A stretch of 6,462 nucleotides of DNA from Candidatus Woesearchaeota archaeon (lineage in GTDB: Archaea > Nanoarchaeota > Nanoarchaeia > UBA10117 > ARS21). Shown piece by piece: positions 1 to 5,473 of this stretch. The translations under genes and the position numbers were made by a program. The DNA lies in assembly GCA_002686215.1 (NCBI GenBank), contig NZAU01000055.1, positions 344 through 6,805 on the forward strand, written 5' to 3'. Position 1 is the first letter of the stretch. Each line of letters begins with the position of its first letter. The notes below the pieces were generated by a model. That model saw nothing but the letters and a program-made list of their open reading frames with translations, did not search any database and was not told where the DNA came from.

Positions 1-231
1 AATGACTCTATAATCATAGTGTATATGTTCAGCTCTTAATAAGTTTGGCGTATCTCTAAAAAGAGAATTGTGTAAACCATACTTTTCTAAAACTGCATAA
101 CATTGAAATTGATTATACAAATATATAGCATACAATTCTTTATCAATATTACCAGACATGAGTATTTTTACAAACTCTTGCCTTTCAGCATTTTTATGGT
201 GTTCCATTGTTAATTCTTTTATATCTAGCAT
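1..231 (-). CDS. Heme-oxygenase-like protein, N-terminal 77 residues (3'-truncated by window edge)
   Basis: A frame runs from the ATG at 229-231, with GAGG 7 bases upstream and a TAATG overlap with the preceding oxygenase, to the window edge without a stop. The residues LTMEHHKNAERQEFVK, then a Gly and a long helix ending in YAVLEKYG, follow the N-terminal pattern of heme oxygenases (human HO-1: ATKEVHTQAEN...F...G...Y.ALEEE). His12 aligns with the proximal heme ligand His25 of HO-1. A second helix with LLRAEHIHYDY fits the following 'R..AL..DL' region. Full-length family members are about 200-240 residues and cleave heme to biliverdin, CO and Fe(II) with O2 and reduced ferredoxin. Cyanophages carry such genes. 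The distal-helix signature lies outside the window, so another heme-oxygenase-like fold (for example TENA-like) is not ruled out. Confidence 0.7.
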   Translation of the reverse strand, partial: MLDIKELTMEHHKNAERQEFVKILMSGNIDKELYAIYLYNQFQCYAVLEKYGLHNSLFRDTPNLLRAEHIHYDYRVI

Positions 232-755
232 TATTCTGCCTCGCCTTTTCTTACAAAATTTACATATCCTGTTATTATATATCTATCCTTTTTTTCAGGA
301 CAAATATGACCCTTATGTGTATGTGTAAAGTAAGCAGGAAATAAAGTAGCTCTACCTTTCACACTCATTATTGTTTTATTATAACCAGAAAATTCAGTTC
401 CACAATTATGATTACTTAAATAAATTTGCAAAGCTAATACTCTATGAGGATATGTCATACTATTTTCTGAATGCCAATTATAAAAACTTTCACCAGGTCT
501 AAAATGTTTAAATCTCATTGATGTTAAGGTCCAAATTGAAGTAGTTTTACCAGCCTCTGGATATTGTTTAACATACTCATCTAATAGATAATTAATCTTA
601 TAATCATATTTAAATTTATTAGGGTCTATATCTAAAAAACTATAATATTTAATATCTTCTTTATCAAATTTAGATAATGGTTTATATAAATCAATTAACT
701 CATCACACTCTTGGTCTGAAAAAATATTATCTTTTGTTAATATCCAATCTATCAT
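231..755 (-). CDS. Putative 2OG-Fe(II) oxygenase, prolyl-4-hydroxylase-like, HxE type C (array member 10)
   Basis: A 174-residue paralog of the gene at 3975-4607. DNIFSDQECDELIDLY at the N terminus is the usual opening of P4H-like proteins. The core starts with FKHFRPGESFYNWHSE, giving His95 and Glu97, then VLALQIYLSNHNCGTEF. The distal site is LFPAYFTHTHKG (His147 the likely ligand, His145 an alternative), with Arg158 in DRYIITGYVNF. The W-H-x-E, GTEF, FTHTHKG and YI(I/V)TG blocks are shared with the other type C protein, but the anchor is Arg here and Lys there. The iron triad is complete, so it is probably active. The ATG directly follows the previous stop (TAAATG), and the stop shares one base with the start of the heme-oxygenase-like gene. 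Protein proline or other side-chain hydroxylation is possible; the target is unknown. Confidence 0.88.
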   Translation of the reverse strand: MIDWILTKDNIFSDQECDELIDLYKPLSKFDKEDIKYYSFLDIDPNKFKYDYKINYLLDEYVKQYPEAGKTTSIWTLTSMRFKHFRPGESFYNWHSENSMTYPHRVLALQIYLSNHNCGTEFSGYNKTIMSVKGRATLFPAYFTHTHKGHICPEKKDRYIITGYVNFVRKGEAE

Positions 756-1166
756 TTATTTACTCATTGATATGCCTAATCTAGGACTTAATGGTAACAC
801 CGAGTGATACATACCACTTGGCACATAAATTAAATCACCAGGATTTAATACAACTTCTTTATCTTCAACAATCCATTTCGTAACACCTTGACATTGCCAA
901 TAATAAACATCCATAGTATCTTTATGTTTACCAAAGGTTTCTGCTTTGGTTGATATATTAAAATATAAATGAGCAGTATTACAATCTAAATCATTTAACA
1001 CTTTTTTTACTTTGTCTATATCATGCCCATTGTGTGAAACAAAAAAACCTGGATAATTAAATTTTATTTCTTCATTTAAATGTACAGACTTATCATAATT
1101 TAAAAAGGCTTCTGTCCAATTAACAACATCTAAATTATATTCTCTTTCAAAATATGGGTCAGGCAT
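756..1166 (-). CDS. Minimal JmjC/cupin-type Fe(II)/2OG oxygenase, HxD type E (array member 9)
   Basis: From the ATG at 1166, set by AGGAGG and an 8-base overlap with the previous gene, the protein has 136 residues. It matches the core of the JmjC/Cupin_4 ribosomal-oxygenase class (RoxA/YcfD, MINA, NO66). H81-K-D83 gives two iron ligands, followed by DVYYWQCQG and KWIV, corresponding to the family's 'Q-x-x-G-x-(K/R)-x-W-x-V'. Then come LNPGDLIYVPSGMYH, with His121 as third ligand, and a final strand LGISMS. RoxA-type enzymes hydroxylate arginine or histidine in ribosomal proteins. They are much larger, with dimerisation and winged-helix domains that are absent here, so substrate recognition must differ or use a partner. 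The stop TAA is immediately followed by the ATG of the next gene. Whether it acts on a ribosomal protein is speculation. Confidence 0.8.
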   Translation of the reverse strand: MPDPYFEREYNLDVVNWTEAFLNYDKSVHLNEEIKFNYPGFFVSHNGHDIDKVKKVLNDLDCNTAHLYFNISTKAETFGKHKDTMDVYYWQCQGVTKWIVEDKEVVLNPGDLIYVPSGMYHSVLPLSPRLGISMSK

Positions 1167-1695
1167 TATTACCTCCTGTAAAACCATCAAAATTAGTATT
1201 AAAAGAAATTATAGTTTTGACACTATTTGAAGTATTTATTGGTGACCTATGAAGTATATTTGCAGGAAAAGTAAGCAACTGGCCTTCTTTTAATTCTATA
1301 TCAATAATTTTATTTTCCTTTATATCATACAATTGTGTTTTTATATTTTCGTCTGGTAAATTTAGATAATAAACATTAGTATAATTTACCTCAGGATGCA
1401 CATGCCAATCATGTGTACTATTTTTTTCATAACTTTGATACCATACATTACTAATCTTGCACAATTTAAATTTTAATTTATCAGTCATTTCATTTAAGTA
1501 AGGATGAATTATTTTTAAAAATAAATCTTTATAATGTCTTTTAGTTTCTCTTGGTAAATTCCAATCAGTTTTAGATACATTATCCACACTAGACGCTTCC
1601 ATATTATCTATTAAAGATAATAACTTATCTTTATTTTCTTTATGTTCTTTTATATCTGTAATAATATAAAAAGATTTTAAATCATATAATCTCAT
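1159..1695 (-). CDS. Putative 2OG-Fe(II) oxygenase, divergent HxH type A (array member 8)
   Basis: The protein has 178 residues from the ATG at 1695, which overlaps the preceding stop in an ATGA junction like that at 3975-3978. The longer frame to 1713 would need a TTG start and is not preferred. Residues 1-75 are mainly helical and charged. The core has VWYQSYEKNSTHDWHVHP (His98, His100, with an extra His95), then NVYYLNLPD and a short strand region. The distal site is LLTFPANILHRS (His149), followed by VKTIISFNTNF, where Lys160 may take the role of the usual Arg. The FPANILH and SFNTNF blocks resemble FPASLEH and AFNTKL of the type A protein at 3367-3978. A more acidic stretch follows the HxH than in its relatives (P-E at 101-102). 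It overlaps the next gene by 8 bases. Confidence 0.78.
   Translation of the reverse strand: MRLYDLKSFYIITDIKEHKENKDKLLSLIDNMEASSVDNVSKTDWNLPRETKRHYKDLFLKIIHPYLNEMTDKLKFKLCKISNVWYQSYEKNSTHDWHVHPEVNYTNVYYLNLPDENIKTQLYDIKENKIIDIELKEGQLLTFPANILHRSPINTSNSVKTIISFNTNFDGFTGGNNA
1172..1177 (-). promoter_or_regulatory. Shine-Dalgarno site that decides the start of the JmjC/cupin gene
   Basis: AGGAGG on the minus strand, 5 bases before the ATG at 1166. It is a full-consensus site and places the start at 1166 rather than at the upstream TTG (1190) or ATG (1187) in the same frame, which lie upstream of it and would include it in the coding sequence. Confidence 0.8.
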
Positions 1696-2210
1696 AGAAA
1701 ATTTATAAAACAATTTAATGTTAGTCTTCCATTATCAATACTATCGCCATAATTTAAACTAGACCTATGAAATTGTTTACCATTAAATAATACAGCTCTA
1801 TTTTGTACAAACTTTATATTTTGAGTTTCTTGTTTGTTTTTATCATAGATACTTAAACCAGATTTTAAATTTGTTTCAGATAAGAAAACAATCATTGTCC
1901 AATCATCAGGATCCGTATGTATATAATCTGGTTCTTCATCTTCAGCTAATCTTAAATGAGTATTTACACTCATTTTCCACCTAGAATACATAAGTCTTTC
2001 ATTACCACTTTTTTGTTGTATTTCTTTATTTGTTAACTGCCATATAAATGGATGTGTTTTACCTAAATGTAAACTTCTTTTTCCTGGCCATACACTATTC
2101 TCATCTTTTTCAGGATAACTATTATAATCATGTAATGGTATTTTTTTAAACTCTGGTAATAACAACTCAAAGTTATCAAAAAAATTATCTATAACTATTG
2201 TGCTAAGCAT
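1692..2210 (-). CDS. Putative Fe(II)/2OG-type oxygenase, DUF6445-like, HxD type D (array member 7)
   Basis: The protein has 172 residues and is unlike the others. The N terminus VIDNFFDNFELLLPEF resembles the opening of DUF6445-type proteins. PGKRSLHLG (42-50) and RLMYSRWKMSVNTH (72-85) precede the core. The core shows IHTDPDDWTMIVFLS, giving His98 and Asp100 as iron ligands, then LKSGLSIY, matching the 'YL...GTSFY' strand of related dioxygenases. The distal site is VLFNGKQFHRS (His148), with Arg162 in GRLTLNCFIN as likely 2-oxoglutarate anchor. The HxD...H...R set is complete. An AAAGGA lies 8 bases before the ATG at 2210, and the start also overlaps the previous gene by 8 bases. The stop overlaps the next ATG in ATGA. 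Family assignment is from remembered motif pattern, not a search. Confidence 0.78.
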   Translation of the reverse strand: MLSTIVIDNFFDNFELLLPEFKKIPLHDYNSYPEKDENSVWPGKRSLHLGKTHPFIWQLTNKEIQQKSGNERLMYSRWKMSVNTHLRLAEDEEPDYIHTDPDDWTMIVFLSETNLKSGLSIYDKNKQETQNIKFVQNRAVLFNGKQFHRSSLNYGDSIDNGRLTLNCFINFL

Positions 2211-2826
2211 ATTTGTTTTCCTTTGTTCTAAAAAAGAAATTACCAGCTACCGAAACTCTAGTTTTATCCGTGCTATAAAATGGTGACACCGAATGTTTTA
2301 TTTTTGACGGTATTAGTATCATTTTATTATTGTATGACTCATCTAATAAAATATCTTTTGTTTCTATATCACCAATAGAGTTTGTATAATACATTGTAAA
2401 AGAGCCTGATTTATTTCTTTTAGACTCACCTGGTGATAATTTTATTTCATTATCTCTTGTATAAGGTATATCTAACCATATAACAAAACTCATTAAACCA
2501 GGATGCCTGTGTGCAGGATTAAATTCATATTTGTTTTGAAAACTTACCCATGCGTCATTCATTACAATAGATAAATTGTCTGTTAATGTTGAATAATTTG
2601 TTTTTATGTAATTATAATGTTTATCATATTCAATTAAGTAAGGCATAACTATATTTTCTAAATCGGAAAGACTATCTTTTAGACTAAAAGTGCCACTTAT
2701 ATGACCATCAACATTATCACTAATTGAAACCATTTGATTTTCTTTAATTTCATTTTTGACATTTGTTAATAAATTTTCATCAATGTCAGTTATTAAATAA
2801 CCATAATTTTCAAATTCTTTAATCAT
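2203..2826 (-). CDS. Putative 2OG-Fe(II) oxygenase, HxH type B (array member 6)
   Basis: A 207-residue paralog of the gene at 4607-5206. NYGYLITDID near the N terminus gives the first strand, and residues 20-90 are mostly helical. The core starts with AWVSFQNKYEFNPAHRH (His106, His108), then SFVIWLDIPY. An insert of about 45 residues (121-165) contains SPGESKRNKSGSF. The distal site is LIPSKIKH (His178), with Arg190 in TRVSVAGNFFF. The W-V-x5-EFNP-x-H-x-H block, the long insert and the (S/A)GNF ending are shared with the earlier paralog, while most of the rest is not. His108 replaces the acidic iron ligand. Both ends overlap neighbours by 8 bases, and the stop is TAG. I see no clear Shine-Dalgarno site, which fits coupled translation. 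Substrate unknown. Confidence 0.82.
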   Translation of the reverse strand: MIKEFENYGYLITDIDENLLTNVKNEIKENQMVSISDNVDGHISGTFSLKDSLSDLENIVMPYLIEYDKHYNYIKTNYSTLTDNLSIVMNDAWVSFQNKYEFNPAHRHPGLMSFVIWLDIPYTRDNEIKLSPGESKRNKSGSFTMYYTNSIGDIETKDILLDESYNNKMILIPSKIKHSVSPFYSTDKTRVSVAGNFFFRTKENKYA

Positions 2827-3367
2827 ATGTTTTTACCATATCACAAGCAATAGACATTCTTTCATGTTTATCTTTACCATCATAATGAGCATAATGTTGT
2901 AGTCCTGAATTGAATATGACCATGTCACCCTCTTTCATATCACAAGTCCATAAATCACAATTTAAATCATTATATTTTACAATATCTTTTTTATGAACAT
3001 GAGATAATAATAATTGATATGGGTTTAAAAAAGTTAATTTACCTTTAGTCAAATAATAAACGGCCGAAATTAGAGATGACCTATGGTTGTGAGGCACACC
3101 AATTGATTGGTCAATATGAGTATTACCCCATATTTTATTGATTTTTAAATTCACATTTTTTTCTGAACCAAATAACTCTTTAGCATAATTTTGTCCTTCA
3201 GTTAAAAATGCGTTTTTTAAATTATTCAATATATCACTATCAAAATTTTCATGTTTAGCTGGTATTTTATATCTTTCATGTATATGTTTTTTTAACTCAT
3301 CATTATTTAAATTTTGTACATTAAACAATGAAACACCTACACTAAACATTTTTTTCATATTACTCAT
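2819..3367 (-). CDS. Putative 2OG-Fe(II) oxygenase, divergent TIGR02466-like (array member 5)
   Basis: The protein has 182 residues. The core has VPHNH (His93, His95), SSLISAVYYL, then KLTFLNPYQLL, corresponding to the SGVYYL...F-x-NP strands of the previous protein. The distal site is GDMVIFNSGLQHY (His158), with Arg170 in ERMSIACD. It lacks the SG of SGVYYL (SA instead) and the FP before the distal loop (FN instead), and is about 20 residues shorter, so it is a divergent paralog. His95 again stands where Asp/Glu would be. The start is the ATG in a TAATG overlap (3367); two further in-frame ATGs 3 and 6 codons downstream are possible but less well placed. It overlaps the next gene by 8 bases. 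Function inferred from the fold only. Confidence 0.8.
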   Translation of the reverse strand: MSNMKKMFSVGVSLFNVQNLNNDELKKHIHERYKIPAKHENFDSDILNNLKNAFLTEGQNYAKELFGSEKNVNLKINKIWGNTHIDQSIGVPHNHRSSLISAVYYLTKGKLTFLNPYQLLLSHVHKKDIVKYNDLNCDLWTCDMKEGDMVIFNSGLQHYAHYDGKDKHERMSIACDMVKTYD

Positions 3368-3978
3368 TATTCATAATCCAATTTTGTGTTAAAAGCAATA
3401 CTTACTCTATCCTCATCAGCCGTATGGCCTTCCACATAATGTTCTAAACTAGCAGGAAACATTATTAATTTAGATTGTTTTGGTTCATACCAACGACTGC
3501 TACTAGTATAATGATTGAAGCTATTTACTCTATCCCTATCAAAATGATACTCAATAAGTTTATTAGGATTTGTAAAAACAATTCTGCCACTATTTTCCGG
3601 TGCCTTTAAATAAAAAACTCCAGAAAAAACAGAACCTTGATGTGTATGGGGCCTGTTAGAACTGCCTTTAGAATTAATATTAAACCATAAGTTATCTAAA
3701 ATATTTAAACTACCTTTTTTTAAATCAATATATTCGTGTAAATCTTGAGCAAATTTATTAATAGTATTTTTTAACTCATCAAATACAGGTAAATTTTTAT
3801 TTAAATCATTTGATTGCCAACCAGAAACATTTGAAACAACTCTACCTTTTGATTTGTTTTTTAATTCATAAGCATAATCAATTAAAGATTGAGTATCAAT
3901 GGTTGTTTGTACATCAAATATAGGCACTTTAAATGCGTCTGTTATTAAATTTTTTAAATAATCATTTTTAGTTATCAT
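3367..3978 (-). CDS. Putative 2OG-Fe(II) oxygenase, TIGR02466/2OG-FeII_Oxy_5 type (array member 4)
   Basis: At 203 residues this is the most typical TIGR02466-like protein in the array. AFKVPIFDVQ lies near the N terminus and SGWQSNDL at 52-59, a Trp-containing segment common in this family. The core is LWFNINSKGSSNRPHTH (His111, His113), followed by GSVFSGVFYLKAPENSGRIVF and NPNKL. The distal strand is LIMFPASLEH (His180), with Arg191 in RVSIAFN. His111 and His180 are probable iron ligands and Arg191 the cosubstrate anchor; no acidic residue stands at the HxD/E position. It resembles the 5469-6080 protein in length and motif spacing (H99/H170/R181 there). It overlaps the previous gene by 4 bases and shares one base with the next start, so its translation is probably coupled on both sides. 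Substrate unknown. Confidence 0.87.
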   Translation of the reverse strand: MITKNDYLKNLITDAFKVPIFDVQTTIDTQSLIDYAYELKNKSKGRVVSNVSGWQSNDLNKNLPVFDELKNTINKFAQDLHEYIDLKKGSLNILDNLWFNINSKGSSNRPHTHQGSVFSGVFYLKAPENSGRIVFTNPNKLIEYHFDRDRVNSFNHYTSSSRWYEPKQSKLIMFPASLEHYVEGHTADEDRVSIAFNTKLDYE

Positions 3979-4607
3979 AATTTTATTCTCATTTCACTTA
4001 TGGTTAATGTAAACCATCCTGTAACAATGTATTTTTCTTTTGTTTTACTAACTACGCCTTTATGTGTATGAGTAAAATCGGTAGGCCAAATTAATGTTAA
4101 ACCTTTTTTGGCTTTAGTTTTTAATTTTTGATAATAAAACTCTGTGCCTCCATCTTCTACATCATTTAGATATGTCATAAAAACTAATATTCTTGTTAAA
4201 CTAGTAGGATGACTTCTTTCAAAATGCCATTTTTTAAAACCACCACCAATTTTATATCTCTGAATATTAAAATCCACATTTAAATTATGTGAGTAATTTG
4301 AGTCTGAATATTCATAATATTCATTGTAATTATTTAAACATGCTAGTAGGTAACTTTTATATGCTTGAACTTCACTACTATTTTCATTTGGTGAAACTGC
4401 TAAATCTAAACTATCTTTAACATCTTTTTTAACAATAGTTGTATTATTATTTTCTTTTATACCTACAACACCATTTTGAACATTTTTAATATTTGCATGA
4501 TAATATTCTAACAATCCATCACAGATATGTTCTGGTATATACCAACCACCTATAAAACTATTGTAAGGGTATTCTTGCTGTTTTAAATTAAATATATTTG
4601 ATTTCAT
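3975..4607 (-). CDS. Putative 2OG-Fe(II) oxygenase, prolyl-4-hydroxylase-like, HxE type C (array member 3)
   Basis: The protein has 210 residues. It starts with FIGGWYIPEHICDGLLEYY (about 18-36), typical of the first strand and helix of P4H-like dioxygenases. The core begins with IQRYKIGGGFKKWHFE, giving the first two iron ligands His128 and Glu130, then RILVFMTYLNDVEDGGTEF, the classic 'YLN...GGTEF' strand. The distal site is FTHTHKG, with His182 the likely third ligand and His180 an alternative, and Lys192 in KYIVTGWF as probable 2-oxoglutarate anchor. The triad is complete, so an active hydroxylase is likely. Members of this superfamily hydroxylate protein prolines, other side chains or small molecules; the target here cannot be told. 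It is paralogous to the gene at 231-755. It starts inside a TAATG junction and overlaps the next gene by 4 bases (ATGA). Confidence 0.88.
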   Translation of the reverse strand: MKSNIFNLKQQEYPYNSFIGGWYIPEHICDGLLEYYHANIKNVQNGVVGIKENNNTTIVKKDVKDSLDLAVSPNENSSEVQAYKSYLLACLNNYNEYYEYSDSNYSHNLNVDFNIQRYKIGGGFKKWHFERSHPTSLTRILVFMTYLNDVEDGGTEFYYQKLKTKAKKGLTLIWPTDFTHTHKGVVSKTKEKYIVTGWFTLTISEMRIKL

Positions 4608-5206
4608 TATATAAACTGAAAATTTCCTGAAACTGAAACTCTTTCACAATCTGACTTAAAAGGAAATACCATATGCATTAATGAGCCTGGAAAAATATAA
4701 CACTCTTTTTCTTTAGGAAAAATTGGCACCTCGGCAATATTTAACATATCTGAATTCACATCATTTATAAATTTTATACCACCAGGTCCAGATGTATCTG
4801 TACCTTGATAATTTTTATTTTCTTCAATTAATTTTTCTGGAACTTGAATATAAATTACAAAACTTAATTGTTGATTATGAATATGTGGAGGATTAAATTC
4901 ACCTTTTTGCATATAATTAACCCATAAATCAGTTAATTTTAAATCTGCTTGTAAGTTTTTATTATGATATGTATTTAGAAACTTCATGTGGTCGCTTATC
5001 ACAGGTGAAAATTTAGAAAGAAACCAATCTTTGTCTTCTTGCGTATATTTCAACTCTTTATCTAAATGACCAGCTAGACCTTTTCTTGCGTCTTCTTTTA
5101 AACGATTGCCTCTTTGTAGTAAACCATCACATAACTCATCACTTATGTGAAATCTCGTTAGACAAGGTCCCCAATAATAATATTTAAATTCGTTTGTGTA
5201 TTTCAT
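4607..5206 (-). CDS. Putative 2OG-Fe(II) oxygenase, HxH type B (array member 2)
   Basis: The protein has 199 residues. The N-terminal half (1-90) has FHISDELCDGLL, a segment common at the start of small 2OG oxygenases, followed by charged helices. The core begins at about residue 94 with LWVNYMQKGEFNPPHIH, giving His108 and His110, then SFVIYIQVP. After an insert of about 40 residues comes the distal strand YIFPGSLMH (His178), with Arg189 as probable 2-oxoglutarate anchor in ERVSVSGNFQF. The position normally held by Asp/Glu is His110. The closest relative in the window is the gene at 2203-2826, which shares W-V-x5-EFNP-x-H-x-H and the (S/A)GNF ending. The start ATG follows a 25-base gap with only a weak GAG site. 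The stop codon shares one base (TAATG) with the next ATG. Substrate unknown. Confidence 0.8.
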   Translation of the reverse strand: MKYTNEFKYYYWGPCLTRFHISDELCDGLLQRGNRLKEDARKGLAGHLDKELKYTQEDKDWFLSKFSPVISDHMKFLNTYHNKNLQADLKLTDLWVNYMQKGEFNPPHIHNQQLSFVIYIQVPEKLIEENKNYQGTDTSGPGGIKFINDVNSDMLNIAEVPIFPKEKECYIFPGSLMHMVFPFKSDCERVSVSGNFQFI

Positions 5207-5231
5207 AATAAATCATCTCAAAATCTATGTG

Positions 5232-5447
5232 TTATTCACTAGCTTGTGCAGCTGTGCAATTTGATGGTATTAATTCAGTTTTTATCACATATCCATTATC
5301 ATATCTCCATTGTTCAATTCTAGCAAACAAATCTTGTGGTACTTGCCCAGGTGCTGATGTTGTAAAAGTTTCTGTTCTTGTTTCAACTCTACCATAAGCG
5401 TGGTCTTCATACTCAACATCTATGCTATATTGTATGTAATCTGCCAT
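5232..5447 (-). CDS. 71-residue protein of unknown function
   Basis: I do not recognise this protein. It has 71 residues, is acidic, and contains six tyrosines (positions 4, 7, 13, 18, 49, 53), one tryptophan (47) and one cysteine (64). Residues 4-30 alternate polar and aromatic/hydrophobic residues, as in beta strands. Residues 31-38 (SAPGQVPQ) look like a loop, and 39-50 are probably helical. There is no signal peptide, membrane segment or iron-binding motif. It is the only non-oxygenase gene inside the array. Unlike its neighbours it is separated on both sides (21 and 25 bases), has a strong Shine-Dalgarno site and possibly its own late promoter, and is about 35% G+C by count against mid-20s in sampled neighbouring stretches. 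It could be a small late or virion-associated protein. A role as substrate of the surrounding enzymes is only a hypothesis. Confidence 0.75.
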   Translation of the reverse strand: MADYIQYSIDVEYEDHAYGRVETRTETFTTSAPGQVPQDLFARIEQWRYDNGYVIKTELIPSNCTAAQASE

Positions 5448-5453
5448 AACATT

Positions 5454-5460
5454 CTCCTTT
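5454..5460 (-). promoter_or_regulatory. Strong Shine-Dalgarno site of the 71-residue gene
   Basis: AAAGGAG on the minus strand, 6 bases before the ATG at 5447. It is clearly stronger than the sites before most array genes, which have only GAG-like or no recognisable sites. It fixes the start of the small gene and suggests that this gene is translated independently and at a high level. Confidence 0.75.
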
Positions 5461-5465
5461 TACTA

Positions 5466-5473
5466 TATTTATA
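5466..5473 (-). promoter_or_regulatory. Candidate T4-type late promoter box (TATAAATA)
   Basis: The minus strand reads TATAAATA, an exact match to the T4-like late promoter -10 consensus recognised by the gp55-type sigma factor. It sits 18 bases upstream of the ATG of the 71-residue gene and overlaps the last codons of the preceding oxygenase gene. If initiation occurs about 6 bases downstream, as in T4, the transcript would begin at about the AAAGGAG ribosome binding site, giving a minimal leader. In DNA this AT-rich one or two chance matches per strand are expected in the window. The support is therefore the position, not the motif alone. I saw no other copy by eye. Confidence 0.4.

Noticed and set aside
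1167..1190. N-terminal extension of the JmjC/cupin gene to TTG at 1190 or ATG at 1187
   Set aside because: The extension contains the AGGAGG ribosome binding site for the ATG at 1166 and has no counterpart in the fold.
1696..1713. TTG start at 1713 for the gene ending at 1159
   Set aside because: A TTG start without a Shine-Dalgarno site is less likely than the ATG in the ATGA overlap at 1692-1695.
5207..5231. A promoter or terminator in the 25-base gap after the 71-residue gene
   Set aside because: The gap is AT-rich with no stem-loop and no convincing promoter element; only a weak GAG upstream of the next ATG.
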